Part shown: in pieces, positions 37,401 through 51,925 of the stretch
How positions within the stretch are numbered: position 1 is the first letter of the stretch
Layout of the letters: every line of letters starts with the position of its first letter
Origin: Ostrinia nubilalis
Lineage: Eukaryota; Arthropoda; Insecta; Lepidoptera; Crambidae
Assembly (NCBI RefSeq): GCF_963855985.1
Contig: NC_087105.1
Location: 1,738,501-1,802,500 of the forward strand
Direction: 5' to 3'
Length of the DNA: 64,000 nucleotides
The notes under the pieces: generated by a model
What the model saw: the letters and a program-made list of their open reading frames with translations, nothing else
The model's database searches: none
What the model was told of the DNA's origin: nothing
Translations under genes and position numbers: made by a program

Positions 37401-37525
37401 CTAAGGCTAAGTTGCACCATCTTGCTTTAACTTTGACAAACGTCTAAAATCTGTCATATTCCATACAAAAGACACCGGTTATCGTTAAAGTTACGGTCAA
37501 AGTTAGTGGTGCAACTCAGCCTTAG
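37401..37525. mobile_element. PIF/Harbinger-like MITE, copy 4
   Basis: Same family (GGCTAAGTTGCACCA and TGGTGCAACTCAGCC ends), with TAA and TTA flanks. Confidence 0.8.
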
Positions 37526-38663
37526 TTGAGAGAGTTTAACTAACAGTTACATACCCCTTCAATAGGTATAAATGGTGGTTGATGCAAATCATAGACAAGT
37601 ATACTCTCAGATAACATAGCGAAAAAAATTGCTAAATAAAATAAATAAAAAATCATTTATTTCAGGCCAGGGCCCATAAAATTGCTAAGTACCTATAACT
37701 AAAGTTCTCTTTTGCTCACTTTCAAATCTGCAGTGATAAATAATGAAATACAGAAATCGTCGCCATTTTTTCCACTGGCAACACGAGCATCCAGCACTGG
37801 CAATAAAATAAGAACAACAAGAAAAAAATATTAATTTATTATATTGAAACATGTCAGTGTATACCTCATACGTAATCAACCAAACTTGATGTTAATTGCG
37901 CTATTTTACTTCGATAATTATAATAGGTGTTCAATTTATTTTAAACATACTGCGGTAAATAAATTATCTACTAATTACTTAACGATGTATAGTTATCATC
38001 GTAATTATACAAATACTAACAATTCAGTAGTAAAGATATATTATTAAACACTTTTTTACGAACCAATTATTTTACGAAAAAAAGTTAAGCGTGCAAATAA
38101 CTAGCATTTTTACACTTGCATTTAACATAAATAAATATGATAGTATTTTTTCTTTAGCAATCCGTTTTATTATTGAAGAAAAAGTTATGAATAATGTTGG
38201 TTGATGAAATATGCGTTATTGCGGCCCTAAGTTTCTTGCATTAGTAATATTATGTTAAATATGAGTACTTGAACAAATATATCTTTACAGTCATTCGAAT
38301 ATCGACTTTAAAGCTTAAGGTTATGGTTGATAATGCTAGCAAGAGGTTCAGTGCTTAATTTTTATGATGCAAATGTCCTGCGCATCGCTATTGATAGAGT
38401 CCTTTAGATAAACCAACTTAAGATTAACTTGAGATAATAAAATTCGCTTTCAAACTTAATTATATTATAAGTCTAAGCAAATAAATATGGACTTTATCTG
38501 AGATATTATTATTATTATCCTAGATCCTTGTCTGGGATAAAATATTTTATTACTGAAGATAAGTTTGATAATAATAATATTGTAGAGTTTGTGATATGGC
38601 AACATTTCATATAGGTAGAGTTTTAGTATAGTGTGTTGCAATTCACGAAGGCATGTACAGCCC

Positions 38664-38786
38664 CCCTAGACAAAACGCACTTTTTGATCGAATCGAAAAT
38701 CGAATCCGTCAAAACTCCATACAAAAAAGGGGCTTTTCGACCACTTTTCGACTGGTTTGCGATTATAATTTGCACTTTGTCTAGAC
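38664..38786. mobile_element. Possible MITE with CTAGACAAA ends
   Basis: Short inverted ends (CTAGACAAAACGCA and TGCACTTTGTCTAG) around a unit containing TCAAAACTCCATACAAAAAA. Boundaries are approximate. Confidence 0.5.
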
Positions 38787-39179
38787 CCAAAGGTCTGTCT
38801 AATGACGGCCTAGGTAAAATGGTAGAGGTCGCAAATGTACGACCAAACTCTTTGGCTACTCGCCTGGCTGGCGAGAAACTTCTTTTTCTTTTTCATGTTT
38901 TTTATTGATTGTCACTTTTTTCTCTTCCTCTTTACTTTTATGTGAGCTTTACACCGTGTGGTGGCACGCTACTGTTCGTTTTTTCAAAAGTTTTGACAGA
39001 CATTACACTATCGTTATGTGCATGTACACGTACACACACAAGTAAAGATCACTCGCCTTCGTGAGTTACAAGAACCATACTGAATTTAGACACATATCCT
39101 AGAGTATAGAAATTTATTCGTAGTTTTGTTTGTACTTACTCTACTGATAGTCAAATAATTGTTATGTTTTTTTTATCCA

Positions 39180-39495
39180 CAACGACAAAGCTCTTGGCCG
39201 GTATCTCACCTGATGGTAGGTGACGATCAGGCCGAAGGTGGAAGCGAGCTTCACCCGGAATCCTCAACCACGGAGGAACTGACTATCTGTTACCTCTAAC
39301 TGCCGGAACACAATAATGCTGTTAACATTGTTCATTGTTGTTATGGCGACAGACTTAGGTAAGGTGGTGGTAGCTAGCCAGGCGGACTCAGAACAAGCCC
39401 TACCACCAACCAAACCGAACAGAAAAATCTGCCCCCACTGGGAATCGAACCCGGGACCTCTGCGTCTGAAGCAGGTAGAAATAAACCACATGTCG
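39180..39495. mobile_element. Interspersed repeat fragment with a tRNA-like block
   Basis: About 315 bp starting GGCCGGTATCTCACCTGATG and ending GGGAATCGAACCCGGGACCT followed by CTGCGTCTGAAGC. The last part resembles a box B region on the minus strand, but no box A or tRNA fold accompanies it, so it is taken as LINE/SINE-type repeat and not as a tRNA gene. Confidence 0.55.
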
Positions 39496-40850
39496 TGTAC
39501 ATAAAGAGCATAATCGCGTATCTATCAATCTTTTATAACAGTTAATGTAGTTTCTTCAGCACTTCCCACGACTTTTACTTCAGTAAGTACTGATACCTAT
39601 AATAATTGTTATTAGCATACAGTGAATCTAATCATAGCATACGTGCAGTTCACACTATACAACCTTTTTCATTGAGCAAAAACTAAAAATTAGAAAACGT
39701 ACTCATGAATTTAAATAGCCGTATTAACGTTTTTTTTCTTGTCTATTGTACGGCCATATTTTATAAAGGAACGTTTTGCGATGACCCCATAGACCATAGA
39801 CAGCTGGCGTCAAAAAAAGATTGTAGAAAAAATAAAGACGGCGCGAAGGCAGTATGTGTGTACTGTATGCACGGCGCAGTAGTAATGAATTTTAAAAAGA
39901 TTATTTATTTGAGTTTTATAATCGATTCGTTTTTCAAACGCTGAATGCCATTTTAGGGTTGATTGGAGACGCAAAAAATGCATTAACAAATACCAAATGA
40001 GTTGTGTCGGTTTTGAACGTTTTTTCAAATCGTGATAAGGCGTTAAGCATGTTTAATTAATTTTAAAAACACCTGGATATTTTATCACGACATCATATTC
40101 GAATTGGAATTCGATATAATATACAAAATCAAATAAAACTGGTGCAGGTAAAATAGAATACTAGGTATTAAAAATTCACGTGAAAAAGACCTATAAAGTT
40201 AAAGAAAATTAAAAAATGCCATTTTTGGCATTTTCGGAACAATAAATTAACACGTTCAATGCCACCACTTGATTAAAATTATTCTTTTGACCCATTATAA
40301 AAAATATGCAGCGCGAGTCAAAACCGTGTGTATAGTTTATGAACCCCATGCGCCGGCGCAGGCAAACAGCGTCGAGTGTTTACTCAGCCACGAGTGCACT
40401 CACGCGGCGATTTGAAAATAAACAAGCAAAAAGTGTTTTACAACAGAAAAAACATTTAAACAAGGCCAAAGTTTAACCGTACAAGAAAAAACACATTTTA
40501 AACAAGACGAAAGTTGAACTATACAAATAAGAAACACAGTAACAGAATCAGCGACTGGATTGCCTAGTAGATGACACACTGAAACCCACAGATTCCCATC
40601 GAAATACTGAAGAAACTTAATGTAACATAATTTTTTTTTTATTCATAATATAACAGCCTGGTATTTGATCGCAATCGAGAGAATGCTCTCTAGAATGATA
40701 CATTTATCTGCCCTGTAAGTGCTTATACATTATACATTCATTTTAATAGAGTTCAGTATTTGTGTTCAAATTCATGCAAGACCACGTCATGTGTCAGAAA
40801 AGAGGTTTGAATACTACACAATAATCTATGGTTTACCTCAAATTATCCTA

Positions 40851-41028
40851 GCGCCAAAAAAGACAAAACTTTGACAGAGCTACCACCTCAAGCTTTAAAA
40901 CCGCGTGAGCTAGCGCCAAAAAAGCCAAAACTTTGACAGAGCTACTACCTCAAGCTTTAAAACCGCGTGAGCTAGCGCCAAAAAAGCCAAAACTTTGACA
41001 GAGCTACTACCTCAAGCTTTAAAACCGC
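40851..41028. repeat. Three-copy 62-bp tandem repeat
   Basis: Units start at 40851, 40913 and 40975 with GCGCCAAAAAAG and end CCGCGTGAGCTA. The second and third are identical as far as they go, and the first differs at about two positions. The last unit is cut short after CCGCGT. Confidence 0.95.
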
Positions 41029-43848
41029 GTATGTTTAAACAAAAATAAACGCATGGCATATGAATGGCTAAGCATATTCTGCACCCCTATTGCCTTTTTT
41101 AATTTCGAAACTCCCCTAAATCCCAGCAGGGCAGAAATTAAAGTGTAATGGTGCAATGTTTAATAACTTATCTGCGGGTAGCGATGTGTTTTGGCTTTTG
41201 TTAATGTAATTTTTTAAGTTAATTTTCGGAGGGTAGCGAAAGAAGGGCTTGGCCGTATTGTTGATTCTTTGTGCGCATTTGAATAGTCTAGTATACTTCA
41301 GATAAGTATACTTGATGATTTCACACCTATGGTTTTGAACAAGTAAATGGCACTTGAGTGTATTTTGAACCATGATCTGATAATGACAGTAACAAACAAG
41401 TTTAAAAATCAAATTGTGGACAGTTAGTTATCAATCATTGATGGCCAGTGGACATACTGGACTACATTGCCAGCTGCATTTTCGGGTTTGAATCCTGTAA
41501 GGGGTGAATCTATCTATGTCAAGCAAAAGATGTTAAGGCAATCATAGTGCAGTTTATATTTATGTATGTTTATCTTGTATTTAGTAGCCATGGTAAAAAT
41601 TTATACATCTCTACTTTGGAAAAAAGTAATTTTCTAATTGCAGAACGATGTATTAACAATCAGACTGCATTAACCAAATGCACATCGAATCGCAAAAATT
41701 ACATTAACGAAAACTAATTTTCGGGAACGACATCCCTCCCAACCCCTAATCATCGACACATTGATGAAACAATCACAGGCAGGGGGCCTGTGAGACCGAA
41801 GGGTTAACGCATTACCGCCATAATCTTGATTGATCTGCTACAAATAACGTCGGCTCCGCGTGACGAATTGACCCCGAGTTTTCTTTGTTTGCCCCGTAGA
41901 GGGTTGATTGCACTTTTCGCGAAAGCAAATGTCCGTTTTTATTGTGGGCTGTGATCCAGAAATCGGCTAATTTTAGAGGGAATTTGTGTTTGTTTATGCA
42001 CCCGTTTGTGGGCAATAATATAAACAGTTTAAAGTATTGTTTAAATTACGACCATCAGGAGTGATATTTCTTAATGAGGCAATTGTAAAAAGACTATGAA
42101 AGCACAATTTGGGTATCAAGTCTCAGTTACATAGAGTTCCCGTTAGTAAAAAACCAATAATTTATTTTGAAGTAATGAGTACAATTTTTAGAGTGTAACT
42201 TAAGCTCAATATCCGGAAGTAAATTATGTAGTATCATTTATTATCATGCTTGGCCATTAAAATTTGAATTTATCAAACCCCATCCAACATGCATGTTTTT
42301 GTAAAACCCCTTAGGTCTAGCCCGAGCTGTGTGGTCTAATTACGATAACGAGCCCTCCGCGTAACAATTATAATTCGATCCAAAATACCCCTTATGATTC
42401 ATAATTCAACTGAAAGAGAATTCTCCAAACGCATTTCATAAGCAGTGACAGCGTTCTGCCGCGTAATAACCCGACCTACAAGAATAAATTTATAGTCTGT
42501 AATCAACGTATAGCGAAATAATAAGTACTTAGACTTAACGAATGCCCTAGGCTATCATTTCAATACCTAAGGGGGCCCGCAAATTACCTAGGTTAAATTA
42601 CAGGGTGGTAAACGGTAGGACTTGATCGCGAAAATTATTTTACAGGTGCCGCTGAAATATTCAGGCCTGCGAGCGAGGGTTGGACATTCGATTGTCGTTC
42701 GGAATTTTAAATGAAGGGAAATTTTACGATCGGCCTCTGAGACCGCGCGCCCGCAGTTTAGTGTTAAACGCTCTGAATCGGCGGTGAATAATAGATTTGT
42801 AGGCTTTATTGCTCTGTAAATGTAGGTGTAAGTGTGCTTGTACTATTATTATTAATAAGACGTGCTTTTAGAAGTACCAGTATATTTTATTCTCTCATTT
42901 CATATTTTCATTGCCATAATGGTAAGAAATAAAATCAGTTTTCAAATTTTCTTAGTTGCTTAATCAGATAAAATTGTTACTAAAATTTTACTAACTCAAC
43001 CATAAGAACTCTACAACGAGTAAGAAGGATCAAATACATTTTTTCTAAGAAAATAATCCCATATTCAAAATGGCAGATGCCTATAATCTCCGTTATAAAT
43101 ATAAGATACAGCAAGAACCATGTTTATATCTACACTGAAAAGCTTTTTGTCTGTTCACTTTTATTCCATTGCTAGCGGGATTATAAAAATTACAATATGT
43201 TTACTTTATAAAAATTCATGGGCCGGATTAAATACTTTTTTTGGTACAACCTTTTTGCCCGCGCGGGGGTTTAAAAAATATAAAACTTTTTTAATCTGTC
43301 GTTTTGTGTTTTGGCGGGAAACGCTTGTTGTGAGAGGAGCTTTTTTACAAATGACAAAGAAATGCAATTTCACAGTACGATCTAATTTGAAATTACTGTA
43401 CTACTTATTCTATTTTTAGGGTTAATTTTTCAACGTCTCGGACATTATACAAGGTTAGAAACATTTAATTTACTTACATTCAAATCAACATGCATAAAAT
43501 TGTCAGAAACCTCAATCAAAGCAATCCATTACCAGAAATGGCCGAAACAACGCAGGTTAATTAAGTAAAACTAATCACTAGCCTAATTTGCCGCCATTTT
43601 CTTTCATTTTCCCGCTCTAACTGTAAAGCTGATTATACATTGCCCGACTTAATGTCTTTAATGTTAAGTTGTATTTAATGTTAAGAAGTTAAACCCATTG
43701 TATTTAATGTTAAGAAGGATTTAAAATGGATTGAATCTAAAATCTACACTTTTTTACCAATAAACCACAGAAATGTTCCAAGAAAGAAATTTAAAATTAG
43801 CGCATAGCACAAAATTAAAGCCAACTAGCATAAAATCTGCATATCTTT

Positions 43849-44590
43849 TTTTTTTTTTTTTTATGTGATAGGAGGCAAACGAGCAAACGGATCACCTGAT
43901 GGTAAGTGATTACCGTCGCCCATAGACACCCGCAGACCCAGGGGCGTTACAGGTGCGTTGCCGGCCTTTAAGGTAAAGATACGCTTTCCTCTTGAAAGCT
44001 TGCAGGTCGTATCCGTCCGGAAACACCGCAGACGACAGTCCATTCCACAGTTTGGTTGTACGGGGCAGAAAGTTTCTAGAGAAACGTACTGTTGTGGACT
44101 GCCAACCATCTAAGTGATGGGGGTGGAAGTGCTGTCGGGTAGATCGGTGGCGAAAAGTGGCGGCAGGAATAAGTCCGGATAATTCTTCGGAGCACTCCCC
44201 GTGATACATGCGATAGAATATGCACAGTGAGGATACATCTCTACGCAGCGCCAAGGGGTCAAGCCGATCCGAAATGTCCTGGCAGTCAACGATTCGAGCT
44301 GCTCTCCGTTCAATGCGGTCCAGAGGGAGAAGCTGGTACTGGGGCGCACCTGCCCAAAGATGAGAACAGTATTCCATATGAGGCCGAACCTGCGCCTTGT
44401 AAAGTTGCAGACGATGGGCTGGAGTGAAATACCGTCTCGATCTATTGAGCACACCAAGCTTCTTCGAGGCTAATTTAGCCTTACCCTCTAAATGACCACG
44501 GAACTGGACTTCGCTCGATATGTCGACACCAAGGATTCCGATATTGGCTGAGGCAGTCAGGGGAGTGCTCTCGAAACTATCTAATTCTTT
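43849..44590 (-). mobile_element. 5'-truncated jockey/CR1-like LINE with reverse transcriptase C-terminus and poly(A)
   Basis: On the minus strand an open frame runs from about 44585 to the stop at 43910. It encodes the end of a reverse transcriptase: FTPAHRLQLYKAQVRPHMEY, then CSHLWAGAPQ, RIERRAARIV and LPRTTKLWNGLSS, which are typical of the thumb and C-terminal part of arthropod jockey/CR1-type elements. A poly(A) (T run at 43849-43862 on the plus strand) follows a short 3' UTR containing the common lepidopteran CACCTGATGGTAAGTGATTA block. No clear target duplication was seen. The frame is intact over its remaining length, suggesting a fairly young insertion. Confidence 0.9.
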
Positions 44591-47500
44591 AATGCCATTT
44601 CTACGTCATGTTATAAATATTTATAAAACTAGACCAATTTCTTTATTTGTGAGCAATGGCCGTTTTGGGCTAGGTCAAGGTTACTGAAGATGAGCCAGAC
44701 ACTTATCTAACAACCGCAGTGTGACCGCAACCTAACCGGTGGTTTTGTCTGTCTGTCACTAAAGTGGCACGTCACCGGCCTTACATTAATTTAAATAAAT
44801 GAGACCGTATTCATAACCGTTATAAATTAACCATTGATAATTGCAATTTGTCTCGTACATTCATTACTTTTGTCTATGGCGAGCGCGTTTCGATTTTAAA
44901 ACCGTGTTTGGTCTTGAGTTTTTGGTACGACTGATCAGCTGGAAGATTCATAGCTACTGTAAAAATTATAGTATTTAGAATCTCTTTTTTAAACGTCAAG
45001 AACTGCGTTAATTACGTACGTTATTATCCCTAAGTTTTAGATATTGAAAGTGAACAAAATACCAAAGTACTCATCTCACTGGAACTCTATAGAAAACGAA
45101 GACAATGCCCTCATAATTGCATAGACAGAATCCACGCTAACTCATCCAGTTTTCAATATAGTCATTACTGCCCCATTGATATCAATAACAAACAAATAGG
45201 TACCAAAACCATACCTACGGTTTCCACCCCATGTTTGTAGGTACTCCCTCTAATCCACGTCAGCTGGTGCTGACTGCCCCCACCCCTCGCGACCCTACAA
45301 TGCTTATTTACCCCAAAAATGCTTCAGAGCCGTCACCCTGAACCGCATCCACGGTACTACAGCTCAACTTATACTGGCTAATCGCCCAGCGTAAAATGAC
45401 CTCTCTAAACATTCCTGTTACCATTCCATCGGGCTGCTGCACGCGGCGAAGGGAGACGCGACATGTCAAGTTATACTGGTCGAGGTTATAAGGGCGCTGG
45501 CCCTCCCGTCAAATACATAATGAGAGTTTTTTTAGGCGTCTATACGTGTACGTTTAATTTAAACGATCGATGGCCGCGGGTGGCGGATTATAATGCTTTT
45601 AGCGTATTTTCGCACTGGTAAGTAGGTAATTAATTAAAAGAGCGATACCGGCCCCGTTTTTTGTTAAAACTTTTTTAATTGTTTTTTTTTTCTATTTCCG
45701 CGCTCAGGAATTGCGTTGGCTACATTGTATCCAGTGCGTGTACTCTACGCTTAATGTTCAAACGGTGTTCCGATTCTCGCATCCACATAATTATCACTTT
45801 AAAATTATTGAAATGCGCATGTAGGAAGCTCATACAAATGATTAAAATACGATTACATCGCAATAAGTGTAAATGAAGGACAAAATCGTCGAAAAGAACT
45901 CGAAAGTTAACCAGTACAATGAGTTTCGGAATGGAAGCAAAACGAAGCTGACAAAATCGGGAAAGCGCACGAAACGTGTCGCGAGGAATGCAGGACCCAT
46001 TAATAATTACGCGGCACATACAGGCTGATGTCAACCTAGATCAAGAATTAACCCTTTCCTTTCAGCATTTTCTAACGAATTGCTTATATAACTACCTATT
46101 TTATTGTTTTCTTGCTGTCAACTAATGACGCAACACTGCAAAATGATTAATTCAGTAAAATTTTCCACTGATGGACAGGTAAACATTTTCCATGTAGGTA
46201 TGTATGAGATTAACAAACAATTTAAAAATAAACATTTAGGTATTAGTTAATTTTCAGCTTCTCTTAAAGATAGAGAAAATCAAGAAATGCGCGCTCGATG
46301 GGCAGATGATTAAAGTCAATGGCTTAGGAAGGCTAATTTATGCAGCGCTGATAAGGGCATTCATTAATTTACCCTCATTGGAAGCAAGACTGAAAAATTC
46401 CACAAAAAATTATAGCACAGAACGGTATGTAGAACTATGTTGTACTACCTACTGCGGTGCGCACAAATAAAATCAATCAACATCCAACTACCAGCGGGCG
46501 ATCTGTCATTGAAAAACGTGCGACCTAGCTGTCATATCGCATTCTATGCGTTTGACATCACAATCAGCCTGTATCGTACCTAGTGTATTTATGTCATTAT
46601 TAACCGGTGCGAATTAATACTCATTTGGCGTCCATTTTTATCGCATCTTCTGACGCGGCCGCAAAAACGCGGTCGCTCGAGCGGCGAGTTTTTTCTCGCC
46701 GAACAACTCGCCAAAAACGGAACGCTCGGAACCGAATTCGTACAAATCAACGCTTAGAGCGGCGGACGCGTGAAACGGAACGTGGGATATTTGACATGGC
46801 TCTGGCTGATTCTGTTTCAAATTTCGAATGTGCTTATTTTCAATGAGTTCTAAATTCAATTTCAAAAATTCATTCGAACGATATAAGAGTAGAGATCTTT
46901 TTACTCTAAAATGAAATTAATGTAGAGTTCTTAATTCAAATTTTTATTCTTGCACGATGCAACCTCGAGCGGGGTTCGTCCTGATTTTCGTTCGATTATT
47001 ATTGAAACATCTCTGACGTCACTGGTTGATGAAAGAGCTACGTTTGGTTCATCGGCATACTAATGCGGTATAAAAACGCGACGCGAGCGGACAGCGTGTC
47101 AGCCGCTAATTGAACGGCTCACGCCATCGCATGGCGTCCATCGCAAAGGTTACAGCGAATTCTATAATAACATACATTCGCAACTGGCCCAATGACACAA
47201 ATTGTGACCACTCTATTACACGCCTGTGATTTATGTACTCAAATGCCTCAATATTGTACACGCATTTCAAGAATTTGTCGGAGATTTGTAACGTGAGTTG
47301 GGGTTATGAAATTAAAAGTCGATAATGATTTCGATCAGCTCGTGCTCGCTGACAGCTGAATACCAAACCAGTTAGTTATCATGTCAAGATTTCATTAGCC
47401 TTAATAACCACCAAGGCCGAGTAAATGCATTTCATCGCATTTGTAGCTTCAGTTAGCATTTTTATTGCGAAATTAAGATGGGTGATAGAGACGCTTCAAG

Positions 47501-50500
47501 ATTTACCAGTAGAAGAAGATGTCTAAAAGTTAATTTTCGAAAGTATCGCGTTACGTTTCCCACACGTTGTAGCTGAAATTGAAAGTATCTACGGTGCGAT
47601 TTCATCCACAAACGAACCCGAAACGAGATACGTAAGGAATTCCAAACGGCAAAAACCACTCGACGGGGACGATAAAACGAAATCGCCGATGCGTTGTCGA
47701 AAAAAAAATGCAAGTGCTGCGTGCGAGCGAGAGACAAAAAACGTATCGTATCGCGGTTCCACTCTAGCGCGCGCGCCTAATGAATATTGTGCAGTGCGCG
47801 CGCGCAGCTGCGTCGTCCGCGGATCGATCCGCCATTATATTTATTTTATTTCGGCGCGAAACGCTGAATTGGATCATGGCGACAAAGAGGTTAAATTGCG
47901 CGTCCAAATCCCATGACAATTGATCTCCGCGTTAAACGAAACGTGGACAGATGTAAACAAACGAGACAATGCCGAATGCTATTGATGCGCCTCGGATGGG
48001 AAAGAGCATCACTGCCAGCTTGTGGTGACGTCACCGGGCAAAAAGAGGCGGCTCCGCGGTCGCGAACTGTACTCAAAAGCAGCATATGCTCTCAAAAGTA
48101 TTCAAGTATCGTGTCAGTGGATGTAAATCGCAACATTTCTATAAACGGATCCGGCGGCATGTGCGTGAGGTGTCTCGCTAAGTTTTTTCCGCGGCGCTGC
48201 TCGCTCGCAATTACGCGGCTAACTGTGTGGATGCCCCTCAAGACTATTTACTTATCGCGTTTTAATCTGACATTAAAACCGCTAGGCAACGATTATGCTT
48301 CAATGATACTACTTAGCGCGATCTTAATGGCTATTGTTAGAAAAGAAATTCGTGATTAATAACGCTTGAATCCATTTGAATTTTACAGACGCTACTCGTT
48401 TAGAATAAACGTTAGAATACTCGATGTGTATCTGGTTTAATTTTAACGTTTTCTTTACATAAGTGTAATAATATCTTTGAATATTAACGCACGACCTTCG
48501 TGGGTTCATTTGAATAGAGCTTCCATTCGGTTCCACGTTATTTAATCGAGGCAAAGAACTGATATCTGTGATTGCTATTGAGTACAGATTAAAGTGCCTA
48601 TTCTTAATGACTGTGAGAAGATATTTTATGAGAACTGCTCTGAAAAACGTGGATGCGTCTAGAAGAATGCCTAAGAAGCTCGGGTTATATCACGCGATTC
48701 AGTCGACACAGATACGCTAGCAAATGACGTTCTTACATAGTACTGTAATGGCATTACAGAGGCCTATTTCTGGAGCGAACAAAAAATTGGAGCCACCTTT
48801 TGTCTTAGTCAGTTTCCAGATAATCAATCTAATTTTTAATTTAGCGTTTAGCCCGCGGCGACGCGCGCATTCCTTTCATCATGCAGAACATTAACTACCA
48901 GCAGTCCAGTGTGATCGATAACACCATTCCCCCACTGATCTTTATTAAATTGTTTAATTACACTTCTTCTATAATTACTCTTTCTGCGCTCGCTTTAGGC
49001 GTTCGTTATTGCAATGCCATTAACTGCGCAATTTTTTTACTGATTTTATGATTAGATAATTAAAAACAGTTTAAAATGTCTTTCAAGATCGGCGACTGCG
49101 CCACTAAACACGATAATGTTAATAAGGAATTGTAGTAAATGTGAGTTTAAGCTCATGAATAACTAAACTAAGAATCGAGCATCGGCTGTCGCTGTTGGCA
49201 AAAATATCGCGTCGCAAAAAAACGTCCGCGCCCGAACATCATTAATGACGACAAAAAGAGCGAACTAATTCATCGAGTGTCAACGTACTCGAATTCTTGA
49301 ACGAGCGGTCACTCGCGCATCACTACGCTAGTGCCGCGACAGTCGCACTCCGATCGCTCGCGAGAGCACTATATCAATCACCCGACACAATCGTACCGCG
49401 CGCCACTTAAATAAATTTATAACATATTAAGTACGTCGAAAATAAACACTTTACCGTTTATGATTTATTTCGTGTGCCGATGAATTATGGACGTCACTAT
49501 TAAGACCGCGTTAGAGCGAGAGGTCCTAATTTTTATCTTCGATTTCACGTGCCACCGCTGCTGATAAACATTTTATTGGAGTAATTAAACCGCGCGATTA
49601 GCGTTTGTGCGCTCTACACGGCTAAACGCATGATAAATGTGACATTTTACTGCGTAATCTGCAAGCGATTACTTTTATGGCGATATCGGTTACCTGTCAC
49701 AGTGTACTGATTTTTTAATTTACACAACACTGTTGTTTACACTGCGCCTTGCGACGCGCGCATAAATAATAGACAGTGGTCAGTTCCATGACACTGACAA
49801 GTTATCTATTTTAGTTATCACAGGCGGGTCTTGGGGTCGGAGCCGTTCGTAATACTGCAGCTATAAATACAGTTTAATTTCAATAATTACCACGCGATGA
49901 AGTCTTTGACTGATAGCGAATCAATAACGCTGTTGTGGCGGTTCGAAAGTGAAATTGAATAAATACTTCGACACAAGTCACTTCCGCCGCGCGCCAATTT
50001 CGTTTCCCTCCAAAATGTGAAGACGTCAAAGTTGAAATCGGAACTGCCGCCGCAACATGTCAGCACCCATTGTGCTCGTCACTCGAAAAAAGGAAACCCA
50101 CAAAGAAATTGCGGTATTATAAATTTGTTAAATAAATTACACGGCCCTTGATTGTCGGTTTGTGTCCAGATTACCTGTTTTACGAACGAATTGTTATAAA
50201 ATGACTCCATTTATGAGGTCTTTTTTGTCGCTCAAATAATAGGTCTTACTATGTCGATTCGCCTCGTCATGTTATTACGGCTGCGTAATGAAGTATTGGG
50301 TAAATGCCCGTTTGGGCTTCTTTTCGTATCGGAATAACTATACTTTGTTTACTTTGTTTGTCTTTAACGGCGCTGTTTCTGAGATCTTCACAAAAACTCG
50401 GGTCGTCTTTTGAGGAGACAGTTTTTTTTGTTTCTGTGAACTCGGTATTAGTTTAAAAGGACCATTATTGTTTCTGAGTCGTCACATAAATCACGATTGG

Positions 50501-51735
50501 AAAGTCTCTAACATCCTTTTATTTTTATTTACACTCGGGTATAAGCGATAAAAATGCAAATAGCACCGGTCTCAATCGAACGAGCAATGTTTTTATTCTT
50601 ATCAGCGCCGCGTTCAGTAAATTAATAAAAAACGAATCGGATCGATTATAATCGATACAAGAGTTAATTTAACCACTGTGCGATCGAAATTTGCCTGCGA
50701 ACAATCAATCTCGTTTCAATCGAATCTATAATGCATGCCGAATGGCGTTTCGAAAAAAGGCGTAAACAATCAATAATGTCGCGGAGCAGGCCAATCCACG
50801 TAGAACTCCCGTTACTAATTACGCTTTATAGTTATTAAAGCATTATGCGAAGAAATTGCCGCTTCTGATTTACGAGCCGCCATGTTGTGCGCGACATTTT
50901 AATATCCGAATGCGATCGCGCGCTTTTTTACTTTTTAATTCTGATGGGAGGCAGGTGCGTTCAAGTTATGCTGCCTGTTTTCCCTTTTGAGCGTAATTTT
51001 TAAATTTCGAATACCCTGAATGGATTTTGAGCTTGGAATCGGGTTTGATAGGGTTCGTTTTTTAAAAAATGGAGCGTAATATAAACATGTCAGCTGATCG
51101 AGGTGAATGGAACCGTTGTGGTGCTCTTACTGAGTACTGACTGACCTTTGTTGGCGGCGGGCGATAAAGCGTTTGACTATGTTAGCATAATAATGCTAGT
51201 TCGGAGCTTACTTTGATTAAATATAAATATATTCAGCCACCTGTTGTTTAACGAGCGTTGGTTCAGAGACTTATTGTCACGATGCTGTATAAGAACTTCC
51301 AATAAATGCGTATTAGGTAAGGCAATTGAATCTTGCTGCTATAAAAAAGCTTTTAACGTGACAGCAGGCTCTTAACCATTTGCATCCGTCAAGTTCCTCA
51401 AAACAAAAATATACATTCGCATTACTACATAGTTTGCAAGTTTTCTTGTGATTTCATGTGACTATCACAAGCTTAGCAACCTGATCATATTCAGGTCATC
51501 GGTCCTTTTAGTGCGACAAAAGCCCAGTGGTGGCTATTCGAGGATCAGTAGTTTGAACTCTGTCGACCACTGGAATAATAGTGATGACCGTATTCCCAAC
51601 ATAAGCTTATATTTAGCTTAGCTTAGTCCCGTTAACCCTTCGAGGTAAGCTGAACCAAAGTTTCAAGGAACTCTAGTCTTCCTGTCAGACACCGCTGGAC
51701 TATTGTCGCCTCTTTACAGTGAATTTTGTAATATT

Positions 51736-51907
51736 TTTTCCTCCTGCTACTGGGCCCACCTTCAATGTGCATTATAAATTAAAAACCAAATCAACAAAAA
51801 TCTACTAATCTGAGTGGGCACTGTTGCTGGAAGAAAAAATATTTAAAAATTCAATACAGCGACTTAGCCCGTGGACCAAGGCAAAAGTGGGCAAAGTCGC
51901 TGGAAGA
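51736..51907. mobile_element. Partial second copy of the GAGTCTTCC-end MITE
   Basis: Shares the GGGCCCACCTTCAATGT block, the AACCAAATCAACAAAAATCT block and the GTCGCTGGAAGAC end with 31814-32060. The left end is missing. Confidence 0.7.
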
Positions 51908-51925
51908 CACATAACACATAACAGG

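Noticed and set aside
39430..39475. tRNA T-arm-like sequence
   Set aside because: Only a box B-like stretch inside a longer interspersed repeat; no full cloverleaf.
40851..41028. CRISPR-like array
   Set aside because: The units are contiguous 62-bp tandem repeats without spacers, in a eukaryotic intron.
47913..48359. 148-codon plus-strand open frame in the GC-rich block
   Set aside because: Longest unexplained frame but without recognisable motifs; a CpG-rich region favours long chance frames. Kept only as context for the block.
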